Assembly (NCBI RefSeq): GCF_003334855.1
Contig: NZ_QOWE01000032.1
Span: forward strand, 40,979-104,978
Length of the DNA stretch: 64,000 bases
Origin: Larkinella punicea
GTDB lineage: Bacteria; Bacteroidota; Bacteroidia; Cytophagales; Spirosomataceae
Direction: 5' to 3'
Under the pieces are notes generated by a model that saw only the letters and a program-made list of their open reading frames with translations, was not told where the DNA came from and did not search any database. This document shows positions 53,767 through 62,790 of the stretch, piece after piece. Each line of letters begins with the position of its first letter. Within the stretch, counting starts at the first letter, position 1. The position numbers were made by a program, and so were the translations under genes.

Positions 53767-53846
53767 TGTCAAATGTAAAAGTTATGGAATCCAATAACTT
53801 TTACATTTGACATTCATCATTCAACATTTATTATTAAACATTACTA
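53767..53846. repeat. Heptad-repeat hairpin C (19-bp arms plus extended heptads)
   Basis: Left arm 53767-53785 and right arm 53794-53812 are perfectly complementary, with an 8-nt loop. The right side continues as heptads of the AATGNNN type to 53846, running over the last codons of dapB (stop at 53834-53836). The inner end AATGTAAAAGT is identical to hairpins A and B. It lies between dapB and lepB, both minus strand. Confidence 0.85.
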
Positions 53847-54562
53847 ATTTCTCCCAACAGATCTTCCATTCCAAAAACGCCTTCTTTCCCCACCAGCCAT
53901 TCCCCGGCAGTGAGGGCGCCGAGCGCGAAGCCCTGACGGCTATAGGCGACGTGTTTGATTTCGATGGTATCGACCTCCGAATCGTACCGAACCACGTGGG
54001 TTCCGGGCACCGTACCTTCCCGAAGAGATTCAATCATAACCGCATCCGGCTGACTATCAGCGTCATTGACCCAACGTTTTTTGGTCGGGATCTGTTCAAT
54101 GATGCCTTCCGCCAGCGTGATGGCCGTTCCACTCGGTGCATCCTTTTTCTCGGTATGGTGCACTTCGGTCATCGAAACGTGGTAAGACGGATAGCCCTTC
54201 ATAAACCGGGCCAGCATCTTGTTGAGCCGAAAAAACAGATTGACGCCAATGCTGTAGTTCGATGCGTAAAAAAACGCCCCGTGTTGCTGCCGACACAGTT
54301 CTTCAATTTCCGTCCGGTGTTCGAGCCAGCCGGTTGTGCCACAAACCACCGGCCAACCGCGTTTCAAACAATCCCGCACGTTATCCAGCGCGGCTTCCGG
54401 CGAACTGAATTCAATGGCAACATCGACGTCTTCCTTTCCTAAAGCATCCAGATCGGCGCGGTTATTCACATCAATCCGACCCGCAATTTCGTGCCCCCGG
54501 TTCAGCGCAATCTGCTCGATGGTTTTACCCATTTTGCCGTATCCGAGTAATAAAATCTTCAT
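53834..54562 (-). CDS. dapB: 4-hydroxy-tetrahydrodipicolinate reductase
   Basis: 242 aa. N-terminal NAD(P)-binding 'ILLLGYGKMGKTIEQIAL', then 'VAIEFSSPEAALDNVRDCL', 'PVVCGTTGWLEH', 'SNYSIGVNLFFRLNKMLA' and the substrate/catalytic 'VSMTEVHHTEKKDAPSGTAITLAE' (EVHHxxKxDAPSGTA). It makes tetrahydrodipicolinate for lysine and diaminopimelate. The C-terminal residues ISNV lie within the heptad tract of hairpin C, so the repeat may have shaped the end of the gene. Confidence 0.96.
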   Translation of the reverse strand: MKILLLGYGKMGKTIEQIALNRGHEIAGRIDVNNRADLDALGKEDVDVAIEFSSPEAALDNVRDCLKRGWPVVCGTTGWLEHRTEIEELCRQQHGAFFYASNYSIGVNLFFRLNKMLARFMKGYPSYHVSMTEVHHTEKKDAPSGTAITLAEGIIEQIPTKKRWVNDADSQPDAVMIESLREGTVPGTHVVRYDSEVDTIEIKHVAYSRQGFALGALTAGEWLVGKEGVFGMEDLLGEISNV

Positions 54563-54581
54563 TCAGGTAATCGTTCTGGCT

Positions 54582-55223
54582 TCAATTTTTAAACTGGAAA
54601 GCAATCCGGATTCCCGGAACCGGCATAATGCCAATGACGGGCATCAGCAAACCGGGCTTCACTTTCATCGTCAGGTCTTCCGAAATATCGAATGTTTTCA
54701 AGTGGGCCGTCACGTTGGCTTCAATGACGTTCACACCCCACAACAGTCCGATTCCCAGGTAGTTATAATCCCGATACCGCGCAACGGAACGGGCGGCCCG
54801 TTCCAGTTCGGCCACGGTTATTTTTCGCGAATAGCCCGGAACTTCGATTTCCTGACCCGTGGCATAATTGGCCTTAATTCCATAGTCCCGATACATGCGG
54901 TATTCACCACTGTAGTATTGGGAAAAATACAGCATGGTCCCAAAACCGGCGTAAATGATCGGTACTTTCCACCAGTGGCCATTGTGAATCTGGCCGAGAC
55001 CCGGCAAAATGGCCGAGCGAATCGTGGCGGTTCTCGGTACAATTTTTCGGATTTTGGCATTCTGTTTCGGCGTCAGCGAAATCGTATCGGCCGTGGCCAG
55101 TTTGCGAACGGAATCCACCAAAACCGGCTGTACGTTAGGAACCGCACCAGCCGGGGTTTGCCCTTGTGCCGCTGCGCCCAGCATGATCAACATGCCAACC
55201 CAAACGTATTTCTTCCACTTCAT
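54582..55223 (-). CDS. DUF5683 domain protein
   Basis: 213 aa from the ATG at 55223, which gives a signal peptide ending 'AAAQGQ'. The DUF5683 pattern is visible as 'ATIRSAILPGLGQIHNGHWWKVPIIYAGFGTMLYF', with the later 'YRDYNYLGIGLLWGVNVIEANVTAHLKTFDIS'. Three membrane helices are likely. Function unknown. It lies in the block parA-parB-DUF5683-dapB-lepB, an arrangement repeatedly seen in Bacteroidota, so an envelope or division link is possible but unproven. Confidence 0.88.
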   Translation of the reverse strand: MKWKKYVWVGMLIMLGAAAQGQTPAGAVPNVQPVLVDSVRKLATADTISLTPKQNAKIRKIVPRTATIRSAILPGLGQIHNGHWWKVPIIYAGFGTMLYFSQYYSGEYRMYRDYGIKANYATGQEIEVPGYSRKITVAELERAARSVARYRDYNYLGIGLLWGVNVIEANVTAHLKTFDISEDLTMKVKPGLLMPVIGIMPVPGIRIAFQFKN

Positions 55224-55339
55224 TCTTACAAATACCGGGTATTCGGTTTCCATCTTCCAGGGGTTATGAGTGCAGATTGTCCGTATACTAACGTTGTACG
55301 CACCCGACCCGCCACCGGATTTCAGGAAATTAACTTTTT

Positions 55340-56257
55340 TTATGCCTTGTAATTCAGCACTTCCAGAATCCGGTTCATTTCGTCCTGGGAGGTAAACGGA
55401 ATTTTGATCTCGCCTTTGTGCTTTTCATCGGCCTTGATGGACACTTTCGTTCCAAACATGGATGAGAGTTTGAACTGTAACCCCCGGATCTCCTGCTTGT
55501 AGGGTGTCGACCGGCGTTCGGGTTCGCTTTCGGGCGTGGTGGAAAGGCCGCGTACGGCTTCCTCCACCCGGCGAACTGACCAGTCTTCCTCAATCAGCCG
55601 GTTGAAAAGTTTAATCTGAATATCCGGATTGTCGACGTTGATAATGGCCCGGGCGTGTCCCATCTGAATTTTGGTGTCGCGCAAAGCCGCCTGAATCACC
55701 GGCGGTAATTTCAGCAACCGAATGTAGTTATTGACCGTGGTCCGGTTTTTTCCGACCCGGGCACCCAGTTCTTCCTGTTTCAGGTTACATTCCGTGATGA
55801 GCCGTTGGTAGCTCAGGGCAATTTCGATCGAATTCAGGTTTTCACGCTGAATGTTCTCAATCAATGCCATTTCCAGCATCTGCTGGTCGTTGGCCTGCCG
55901 AACGTAGGCCGGCACGTGCGTCAGCCCGATCAGCCGGGATGCCTGCAACCGCCGTTCACCGGCAATCAACTGGTACTGGTCGCGGCCCAGTTGCCGAACC
56001 GTAATGGGCTGGATAATTCCCTGGACCCGGATCGACTCCGCCAGTTCCATCAAAGCCTCTTCATCGAACCGGGTTCGGGGCTGAAAGGGATTGGTTTCAA
56101 CGTGGTTGACGCTGATTTCCGTCATCGTTGAGATCGACTCATACGGCGACGGTTTACTGGGACGATTTACCTGGTCACTGTCATGCAATAAGGCTCCTAA
56201 CCCACGCCCCAGACCTATCATTTTCTTCGGATTACTTTTTGCGTTCGTATTATCCAT
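55340..56257 (-). CDS. parB: Chromosome partitioning protein ParB
   Basis: 305 aa. 'MIGLGRGLGALL' N-terminal ParA-interacting motif, CTP-binding ParB/Srx domain ('NPFQPRTRFDEEALMELAESIRVQGIIQPI', 'YQLIAGERRLQASRL', 'ALIENIQRENLNSIEIALSYQ') and helix-turn-helix ('KQEELGARVGKNRTTVNNYIRLL'). It binds parS and loads as a CTP-dependent clamp for origin segregation. 23 nt after parA. Complete. Confidence 0.96.
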   Translation of the reverse strand: MDNTNAKSNPKKMIGLGRGLGALLHDSDQVNRPSKPSPYESISTMTEISVNHVETNPFQPRTRFDEEALMELAESIRVQGIIQPITVRQLGRDQYQLIAGERRLQASRLIGLTHVPAYVRQANDQQMLEMALIENIQRENLNSIEIALSYQRLITECNLKQEELGARVGKNRTTVNNYIRLLKLPPVIQAALRDTKIQMGHARAIINVDNPDIQIKLFNRLIEEDWSVRRVEEAVRGLSTTPESEPERRSTPYKQEIRGLQFKLSSMFGTKVSIKADEKHKGEIKIPFTSQDEMNRILEVLNYKA

Positions 56258-56280
56258 GGCTGCTAAATTCGGGTTGGATA

Positions 56281-57069
56281 TTATACGGTCTGATCCTGCG
56301 GCAACCGGCCATTTTTAATCAGAATTTCGCGGGCGAGATTCAGATAGCTGATGGCTCCTTTGCTGTCGGCATCCTGCGCCAGAACCGGTAATCCGAAGCT
56401 GGGTGATTCACTCAGCCGAATGTTGCGCGGGATAATGGTGTTGAACACCATTTGCTGGAAGTGGGCCGTGACTTCACCAACCACCTGATTGGACAGGCGA
56501 ACCCGCAAATCGTACATGGTGAGCAGAATGCCTTCAATGGCCAGCGACGTGTTAAGCCGTGATTGAATGATCTTGATGGTATTCAGCAATTTACCGAGTC
56601 CTTCCAACGCAAAATATTCGCACTGAACCGGAATAATGACGGAGTCAGCGGCTGTCAGGCTGTTGATGGTAATCAGACCCAGGGATGGCGAGCAGTCGAT
56701 GATGACAAAATCATACTCATCTTTTACATCATACAAAGCCTCCTTCATTTTCTCCTCCCGGTTTTTGAGATTGATCATCTCAATTTCGGCCCCGACTAAA
56801 TCGATGTGCGATGGCAGCAGGTCAAGATTCGGAAAATCGGTTTGAATGATGGCATCCCGGGTGCGAATATCTTCAATCATGCACTCGTAGATGCTGTTCT
56901 CAATTTCTTTCGGATTATAACCAAGACCCGACGTGGAATTGGCCTGTGGGTCGGCATCGACAATCAGTGTTCGAAACTCGAGAGCCGCCAGACTGGCTGC
57001 CAGATTGATCGTAGTGGTGGTTTTTCCGACGCCCCCCTTTTGGTTGGCAATAGCAATAACTTTACCCAT
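56281..57069 (-). CDS. parA: Chromosome partitioning ATPase ParA
   Basis: 262 aa. Deviant Walker A 'ANQKGGVGKTTTTINLA' (residues ~8-24), 'LIVDADPQANSTSGLGY', Walker B-like 'FVIIDCSPSLGLITIN' and 'VIIPVQCEYFALEGLG'. It is the chromosomal ParA (Soj) class, an ATPase that forms nucleoid-bound gradients and moves ParB-parS. It is first in the parAB operon, with direct repeats resembling parS half-sites at 57126-57158 upstream. Confidence 0.97.
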   Translation of the reverse strand: MGKVIAIANQKGGVGKTTTTINLAASLAALEFRTLIVDADPQANSTSGLGYNPKEIENSIYECMIEDIRTRDAIIQTDFPNLDLLPSHIDLVGAEIEMINLKNREEKMKEALYDVKDEYDFVIIDCSPSLGLITINSLTAADSVIIPVQCEYFALEGLGKLLNTIKIIQSRLNTSLAIEGILLTMYDLRVRLSNQVVGEVTAHFQQMVFNTIIPRNIRLSESPSFGLPVLAQDADSKGAISYLNLAREILIKNGRLPQDQTV

Positions 57070-57125
57070 GGGTTTGTTCGTTACAGACCCAAATATCTAT
57101 AGATGGTTATTCTAAAGCAAGGAAC

Positions 57126-57158
57126 GTTTCACGGATTTTTTGAAAATGTTTCACGGAT
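57126..57158. promoter_or_regulatory. Direct repeats upstream of parA (parS-like half-sites)
   Basis: GTTTCACGGAT occurs at 57126-57136 and again at 57148-57158, exactly 22 bp apart (two helical turns). GTTTCACG equals the left half of the parS consensus TGTTTCACGTGAAACA; the second copy is followed by TGAAA. They lie just upstream of the likely parA promoter. ParB or autoregulator binding is inferred. Confidence 0.5.
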
Positions 57159-57260
57159 GAAAAAATGACGGGCCAGCAAACCGGATCAATCCATACGCTA
57201 ATCGTCTGACTGTCTAGCCCCTTATCCATTCCGGTTTCCGGTCGTATTATTTTATTGTGA

Positions 57261-58283
57261 TCAAGCCCAGACCTGCGTCCCTTCCGTGCAATTCTTACAC
57301 ATTTCAATGCCGGAGCGCGACTGAATGAGTGTCTGCCGGAATTGACGGTACGGTTCGCTGCTCCACAATTGCGTAAACGTCTGTTCCTTCAGGTCACCCA
57401 GCCGGTAATGGGCGTCTTTGTCGAAACAGCAGGGCACCACCAGACCGTCCCAGGTAATGACGCAGGAGTGCCACATTTTCCAGCAATGTCCGTCCAACGC
57501 GTTTTTGATGGCATAGGTACCATCGTTCGTCTTTTCGTACCGGGAATATTTATCGATGGTCGGCATCAGATCGGAGCCGTGTTCAAAGTCATAAATCTGG
57601 GCGGTTTTCAATCCCACCTCGTCAACCCCCAGTTCTTTCGCCAGTTGATACACTTCCCCAATCTGGTGTTCATTCGGCTTGACGACCAGAAACTGGAAAA
57701 TCACATGGGGCGTTTTCGACTTCAGTTCCTTTTTCCATTTGATGATGTTCTTCGTGCCTTCGATCACCTTGTGTAGCTTCCCGCCTACCCGGTATTGCTG
57801 GTACGTTTCCTGGGTGGTACCATCGATGGAAATGATCAGCCGGTCCAAACCGGATTCGACGGTTTTTCTGGCATTAGCATCGGTCAGGTAATGCGCATTG
57901 GTCGAGGTTCCGGTATAAATTCCTTTCTGCGATGCGTAGCCCACCAGTTTCAGAAAATCGGGATGCAGGTACGGTTCGCCCTGAAAATAGAACGTCAGGT
58001 ACAACAGCGTATCGGCAATTTCGTCAATGGTTTGCTTGAAGAGATCGGCTGGTAACATGCCCGTCGGCCTTGTAAACGACCGCAAACCGCTCGGACATTC
58101 GGGGCAGCGGAGGTTACACGAGGTGGTGGGTTCAAACGAAATGGCAATCGGCGAACCCCGGTGAACCGCTTTACCGGTCCACTTCGATTCGTAATAACTC
58201 GACAATACTTTCAGTGCGTTCCAGGCACGTTTGGGGGTTACTTTCGAGAAAAAATTTAAGCCGTCGGAAATATTACGATTCAT
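57261..58283 (-). CDS. Radical SAM protein with SPASM domain
   Basis: 340 aa. The [4Fe-4S] radical SAM motif is 'CNLRCPECPSG' (CxxxCxxC) near residue 56, followed by 'TFYFQGEPYLHPDFL' and 'RLIISIDGTTQETY'. The C-terminal SPASM region has 'HCWKMWHSCVITWDGLVVPCCFD' and 'MCKNCTEG', giving auxiliary cluster cysteines. Such enzymes modify peptides or other substrates; no precursor peptide gene is evident nearby. Function therefore open. Confidence 0.92.
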   Translation of the reverse strand: MNRNISDGLNFFSKVTPKRAWNALKVLSSYYESKWTGKAVHRGSPIAISFEPTTSCNLRCPECPSGLRSFTRPTGMLPADLFKQTIDEIADTLLYLTFYFQGEPYLHPDFLKLVGYASQKGIYTGTSTNAHYLTDANARKTVESGLDRLIISIDGTTQETYQQYRVGGKLHKVIEGTKNIIKWKKELKSKTPHVIFQFLVVKPNEHQIGEVYQLAKELGVDEVGLKTAQIYDFEHGSDLMPTIDKYSRYEKTNDGTYAIKNALDGHCWKMWHSCVITWDGLVVPCCFDKDAHYRLGDLKEQTFTQLWSSEPYRQFRQTLIQSRSGIEMCKNCTEGTQVWA

Positions 58284-58384
58284 GCGGATTCATCAAGATG
58301 TGGAACAAAGGTAGGCCATCAGCCACGACGGTACTACTTTATAGAATATGAAAACAAATTTATTTAGAATTGTTTCAAATAAAC

Positions 58385-58415
58385 TTGACACGTCTGCAAT
58401 CCAATTGTACTTTTA
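58385..58415 (+). promoter_or_regulatory. Promoter for the 117-aa gene
   Basis: TTG at 58385-58387, a 20-nt spacer and TACTTTTA at 58408-58415 (one mismatch from TAnnTTTG). It lies about 55 nt before the GTG start at 58470. Confidence 0.5.
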
Positions 58416-58469
58416 CGGAGTCAAACGCATAGCAATCTGTTTTTCACCGAATTTCTTTTTGTATCATCC

Positions 58470-58823
58470 GTGTCGAATACCCTTCCATTAACTGAATTGT
58501 TTGCCAGCTCAAAAGGCGCAACCTATCAATGCGATACAACCAATCGGATCATCATTCAGTTCGGTGAAGCGCGCGTTTCGCTCCGGATTTCCGATTTTTT
58601 GACGTTCAAGAAGCGGGTTGATTCGGTGGATATTCACACGATGATCTTCAATACCGACGATGCCTACGACGTCGAAATCATCGATGCGCCCCGCACCGGC
58701 CATCTTTTTGTCCTGAGTCTCTGTGACCTCATTGCCCTCCGCGACCTGCTGGCCGGCACCCGTTTCGTCCTCGACCTCAACACGCTGCTAAACGAACGCA
58801 TTTACAGCTCGCTGGTCTATTGA
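58470..58823 (+). CDS. Small hypothetical protein (117 aa, GTG start)
   Basis: 117 aa. The start is GTG at 58470, with a promoter-like element upstream. The sequence is mixed alpha/beta and soluble ('RIIIQFGEARVSLRISDFLTFKKRVDSVDIH', 'DVEIIDAPRTGHLFVLSLCDLIALRDLLAGT'). It has no motif I recognise. It is co-directional with ferritin, about 190 nt downstream; whether it is linked to iron is unknown. Confidence 0.72.
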   Translation: MSNTLPLTELFASSKGATYQCDTTNRIIIQFGEARVSLRISDFLTFKKRVDSVDIHTMIFNTDDAYDVEIIDAPRTGHLFVLSLCDLIALRDLLAGTRFVLDLNTLLNERIYSSLVY

Positions 58824-59017
58824 CCGATCATCACCGGGTTGGTTTGCCAGACAACAGTTCCGTTACACCGCACCTTTTTCCCTAAAGTGCTCAATCACTG
58901 CAATTAGACTGTTTCCAAATTTTACAGACTCAAAACTTTTTCCGGTTGAAATCAGTATTCTTGTAACAGAAAAGGCAAATCCATCCATCTGGTCAAGAAC
59001 CAAAAACTGATACAACG

Positions 59018-59554
59018 ATGAAAGATTTAGTGAGAATGAGAACGTCGCTGAAAGAAGAAATTGAGCGCATTCTCAACGAACAAATAAAAATGGAAGCACA
59101 CTCCTCGGCCATCTATTTGTCAATGGCTGCCTGGTGTGATCGCAACGGTTTTGACTTTAGCGCCGGTTATTTTTATAAGCAATCCAATGAAGAACGGAAT
59201 CATATGCTGAAGCTTTTCAACTATGTTTCTGATATGGGCGGTCACGCCATTTCTCCCGAAGTAACCAATGTTCCGCAGGAATTCGACGGTTTCCGGGATG
59301 TTTTCGAACTGGCTCTGCAACAGGAAATTGCGGTTAGCAACGCCATCAACCGCATCGTGGGCCAGGCCCGCCAGTTGAACGATTTTGCTACCGATCAATT
59401 CATGCAGTGGTTTGTAAAAGAACAAATCGAAGAGGAATATGTAGCGCGTCGGGCGGTCGAATTATTCGATGTCATTGGCGAAGAAGGCGTGGGTCGTTAT
59501 ATGATCGACAAAGCCATTCCGAAAATCACGTATGGCGACGTTGAAGCGCAATAA
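59018..59554 (+). CDS. ftnA: Ferritin
   Basis: 178 aa four-helix ferritin. Ferroxidase-site glutamates and His appear in 'NEQIKMEAHSSAIYLSMAAWCD', 'SNEERNHMLKLFNYV', 'LALQQEIAVSNAINRI' and 'WFVKEQIEEEYVAR'. It oxidises and stores iron as a 24-mer in the cytoplasm. Non-heme type: no bacterioferritin heme Met is obvious. Terminator at 59600-59626. Confidence 0.96.
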   Translation: MKDLVRMRTSLKEEIERILNEQIKMEAHSSAIYLSMAAWCDRNGFDFSAGYFYKQSNEERNHMLKLFNYVSDMGGHAISPEVTNVPQEFDGFRDVFELALQQEIAVSNAINRIVGQARQLNDFATDQFMQWFVKEQIEEEYVARRAVELFDVIGEEGVGRYMIDKAIPKITYGDVEAQ

Positions 59555-59599
59555 ATTGAACGCATTGCTTTCTTCCTATAGCTTCTTACTGAATTGTAT

Positions 59600-59628
59600 A
59601 AACCCGGATTTAAACCATCCGGGTTTTC
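59600..59628 (+). terminator. Rho-independent terminator after ferritin
   Basis: AAACCCGGAT (59600-59609) and ATCCGGGTTT (59617-59626) form a perfect 10-bp stem with a 7-nt loop and a following T-rich run. Confidence 0.88.
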
Positions 59629-59791
59629 TTTTTATCTACGTGATAAACGCGGCATGAACTTGGATTTAGCGAAGGCAATGCGTACCGATAACCCTTGTTG
59701 TAGCTACCCGGTTTTGCTCGTTTGTTGAATTAGTTTGGTTAACTTTATCCTTTCCATCAACACCTGCATCGCATAAAAACCAGCCTCAAGC

Positions 59792-60913
59792 ATGGATGTC
59801 ATCATTATCGGAGGTGGGCTGGCCGGATTGGTCAGCGGGCTGGAACTGGCCCGGAGGGGCTATCAGGTTGCGATTGTCGAGCGAAAAACGTACCCTTTTC
59901 ACAAAGTTTGTGGCGAATACGTCTCCAACGAAGTCCGTCCCTACCTCGAGTCGCTGGGAGTCGATTTGAAAGCCCTGGGGGCTACCCACATCAACCGGTT
60001 TCAGTTCAGCTCGCCTTCGGGCCGTTTGCTGGAAACTACGCTGGATTTGGGCGGTTTTGGCCTGAGCCGCTATGTCCTCGACCATTCTCTTTATCAGTTA
60101 GGCCAATCGGCCGGCATCCGGTTTCTAGTGGGCAAACAGGTTGAAAACGTCACCTTTGCAGCCGATCAGTTTACTGTCGAAATAAACGACGGGCAGGTTT
60201 TAACCAGTCGGCTGGTGATTGGTGCGTATGGCAAACGAACCAAAATCGACAAGCAATTGCAGCGGCTGTTTATGCAAAAACCGTCGCCGTACCTCGGCGT
60301 GAAATATCACATCCGGACCGAATTTCCGCTCGACACCATTGCGCTGCATAATTTCCAGAACGGGTATTGCGGTTTGTCGGCCATTGAAGACGGGAAATAT
60401 TGCCTTTGCTACCTGACGACGCGCGAGAACCTCCGCCCTTTCGGCAACATACCGGCGATGGAGCGGGCGGTTTTGTTTCAGAACCCCCATTTGAAACGGA
60501 TTTATGAAAACGCCGAGTTTCTGTACGATAAGCCGGAAGTCATCAACGAATTCTCGTTTGCCCCCAAACGCGCCGTCGAGCAGCACATCCTGATGGCGGG
60601 TGACTCGGCAGGACTCATTACGCCCCTCTGTGGCAACGGCATGGCGCTGGCCATTCACAGCGGGAAGCTGGTCAGTGCGTTATCATCAACCTATTTAAAC
60701 GGGCAATTCACACGTAACGAACTGGAACAGCGGTATCAATCAGAATGGTCGACCCGGTTTGCCCGGCGGCTGTGGGTGGGCCGAACCGTGCAGCGACTTT
60801 TCGGCGATCGATGGCTTTCGGAGGCAGCGGTTTCGGTTTTTGGCACATTCAAACCGTTGTTGCGGGGTATCATTCGACAGACGCACGGGGAGGTTATCGC
60901 TGTCGAAAAATAG
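59792..60913 (+). CDS. FAD-dependent oxidoreductase (geranylgeranyl reductase-like)
   Basis: 373 aa. N-terminal Rossmann 'DVIIIGGGLAGLVSGLELARRG' with 'VAIVERKTYPFHKVCGEYVS', a motif shared with geranylgeranyl reductases, PHBH-type oxidoreductases and halogenases. Second FAD motif 'HILMAGDSAGLITPLCGNGMALAIHSG'. The substrate cannot be named; roles in lipid or pigment (e.g. menaquinone or flexirubin) metabolism are possible. It ends immediately before the stop of the convergent Lrp gene. Confidence 0.85.
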   Translation: MDVIIIGGGLAGLVSGLELARRGYQVAIVERKTYPFHKVCGEYVSNEVRPYLESLGVDLKALGATHINRFQFSSPSGRLLETTLDLGGFGLSRYVLDHSLYQLGQSAGIRFLVGKQVENVTFAADQFTVEINDGQVLTSRLVIGAYGKRTKIDKQLQRLFMQKPSPYLGVKYHIRTEFPLDTIALHNFQNGYCGLSAIEDGKYCLCYLTTRENLRPFGNIPAMERAVLFQNPHLKRIYENAEFLYDKPEVINEFSFAPKRAVEQHILMAGDSAGLITPLCGNGMALAIHSGKLVSALSSTYLNGQFTRNELEQRYQSEWSTRFARRLWVGRTVQRLFGDRWLSEAAVSVFGTFKPLLRGIIRQTHGEVIAVEK

Positions 60914-61375
60914 TCACACCGGAATCACCGTCGTATTTTTCACCTCCGACATCACGAAAAAGCTGCTGATGTTCAGAATCCCGGGAATCACCGAAAGCCG
61001 TTCCTGATAAAACCGGTTGTAGGTCTCCATGTCGTGAACCACCACTTTCAGCAGATAATCGAAAGTTCCCGACACCAGGTTGCATTCCATGATTTCCGGG
61101 AGCTGGGCAATGGCCAGATTAAATTCCACGAACGTGTCGCGGGTTTGCTTGTCGAGCGTGACGTGGCAGAAAACCACCAGCAGATGACCCAGTTTTTTCT
61201 TGTTCAGAAGCGTCACGTATTTTTCAATAATCCCTTCACGTTCAAGCCGTTTAATTCGTTCGTGAATGGGCGATTTCGAGAGGTTGATCCGCTGGCCGAT
61301 CTCCTGAATCGTGAGTTGGGCGTTATCCTGTAGAAGAGACAATATCTGCCGGTCAATCTTGTCTACCTGCGTCAT
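60914..61375 (-). CDS. Lrp/AsnC family transcriptional regulator
   Basis: 153 aa. N-terminal HTH 'KIDRQILSLLQDNAQLTIQEIGQRINLSKSPIHERIKRLEREGII' followed by the RAM effector domain ('NLVSGTFDYLLKVVVHDMETYNRFYQERL'). It is divergent from ald (172 bp between starts), the usual arrangement in which an Lrp-type regulator controls alanine dehydrogenase. Effector binding to alanine is inferred. Confidence 0.93.
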   Translation of the reverse strand: MTQVDKIDRQILSLLQDNAQLTIQEIGQRINLSKSPIHERIKRLEREGIIEKYVTLLNKKKLGHLLVVFCHVTLDKQTRDTFVEFNLAIAQLPEIMECNLVSGTFDYLLKVVVHDMETYNRFYQERLSVIPGILNISSFFVMSEVKNTTVIPV

Positions 61376-61501
61376 GACGGAATTTTTTCTTTACAAAGCC
61401 GTTCGAAAGGCTCGTCACCAAATTATTTCCTTCTATACTACGAAAAGTAAACAGTATTTCCCAAAAAGAGTTATAGAATCAGAAATCTGTTTGGCAATTC
61501 A

Positions 61502-61509
61502 TACCTTTG
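61502..61509 (+). promoter_or_regulatory. Promoter -7 element of ald
   Basis: TACCTTTG fits TAnnTTTG and lies about 38 nt before the ald ATG at 61547. The -33 region is weak, consistent with a promoter that needs an activator such as the divergent Lrp. Confidence 0.5.
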
Positions 61510-61546
61510 TGTATCCAATCAATACCAACCACAACCGCAGAATACG

Positions 61547-62686
61547 ATGGTAATCGGTGTTCCTAAAGAAATAAAAAACAATGAAAACCGGGTGGCGCTG
61601 ACCCCCGCGGGTGTTGCTGAATTTCGTCGATTTGGCCACACCGTTTATGTGCAGGTCAATGCGGGGGTGGAGAGTGGTTTTGAGGACGAAGAATACATTG
61701 ACGCCGGGGCCGTGATGCTGCCTACCATCGAGGATGTCTACGGCATTTCCGAGATGATTATGAAGGTGAAAGAGCCGATTGCGTCGGAATATAACCTGAT
61801 TAAAGAAGACCAACTGCTGTTTACCTATTTCCACTTTGCATCGTCGGAAGAACTGACGCACGCCATGATCGAACGCAAAGCCGTTTGTCTGGCTTATGAA
61901 ACCGTGGAAAAAACCGATCGCAGCCTGCCGTTGCTGATTCCGATGTCGGAAGCAGCCGGACGGATGGCGGTTCAGGAAGGCGCCAAATACCTGGAAAAAC
62001 CGCAAAAAGGCCGGGGAATCCTGCTGGGCGGTGTTCCGGGGGTAAAACCGGCCCATGTGCTGATTCTGGGTGGCGGAATCGTGGGAACACAGGCGGCCAA
62101 AATGGCGGCTGGTCTGGGCGCTCATGTCACCATCATGGACATCAGTCTGCCGCGTCTGCGGTATTTGTCGGACATCATGCCCGAGAACGTCGATACACTG
62201 ATGTCGAACGAATACAGCATTCGGGAAGCCGTCAAACATTCCGATCTGATTATTGGCGCGGTGTTGATTCCGGGCGCGAAAGCCCCCCACCTCATCACCC
62301 GCGAGATGCTGAAACTGATGCGTCCCGGAACGGTTCTGGTTGATGTCGCGGTCGATCAGGGTGGCTGCATCGAAACCTGTATACCGACCACGCACGAAAA
62401 TCCGACGTATGTCATCGACAACGTGGTTCACTACTGCGTGGCCAACATGCCGGGTGCCGTTCCTTACACCTCAACCGTGGCACTGACCAATGCCACGCTC
62501 ACTTACGCCCTGCAACTGGCCAACAAAGGCTGGCAAAAAGCGTGTCGCGACAATGAAGAACTGAAACGCGGGTTGAATGTCGTTAACGGCAAAATCGTTT
62601 ACAAAGGCGTAGCCGATGCGTTCGGTTTGCCGATGGACGATGTCAACGAATTGTTGAAACGCGAAGAAGAGGAAATCGACTTTTAA
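61547..62686 (+). CDS. ald: Alanine dehydrogenase
   Basis: 379 aa. 'MVIGVPKEIKNNENRVALTPAG' N-terminus, 'KVKEP', 'TYFHFA', 'AYETV', then NAD-binding 'HVLILGGGIVGTQAAKMAAGLGA' and the 'PGTVLVDVAVDQGGCIE' segment, and substrate-domain 'TYVIDNVVHYCVANMPGAVPYTS'. It interconverts alanine and pyruvate plus ammonia with NAD. Terminator at 62791-62820. Confidence 0.97.
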   Translation: MVIGVPKEIKNNENRVALTPAGVAEFRRFGHTVYVQVNAGVESGFEDEEYIDAGAVMLPTIEDVYGISEMIMKVKEPIASEYNLIKEDQLLFTYFHFASSEELTHAMIERKAVCLAYETVEKTDRSLPLLIPMSEAAGRMAVQEGAKYLEKPQKGRGILLGGVPGVKPAHVLILGGGIVGTQAAKMAAGLGAHVTIMDISLPRLRYLSDIMPENVDTLMSNEYSIREAVKHSDLIIGAVLIPGAKAPHLITREMLKLMRPGTVLVDVAVDQGGCIETCIPTTHENPTYVIDNVVHYCVANMPGAVPYTSTVALTNATLTYALQLANKGWQKACRDNEELKRGLNVVNGKIVYKGVADAFGLPMDDVNELLKREEEEIDF

Positions 62687-62790
62687 GACAATGCCGTATA
62701 TATTCCAACCTGGTTAAGCTTGCACTTCATCAACGAATTATCAGTACAACTTCATCAACAATTTTTTAAGGGTTTAGGAATAGAAATAGC

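Noticed and set aside
57148..57166. Calling the second parA-upstream repeat a full parS site
   Set aside because: Only the left half matches the consensus; the right half has a 2-nt insertion and lacks the ACA end, so only a parS-like half-site is claimed.
59654..59728. 24-codon ORF between ferritin and the FAD oxidoreductase
   Set aside because: Short, without promoter, hydrophobic helix or conserved look; it follows the ferritin terminator and probably lies in the upstream region of the next gene.
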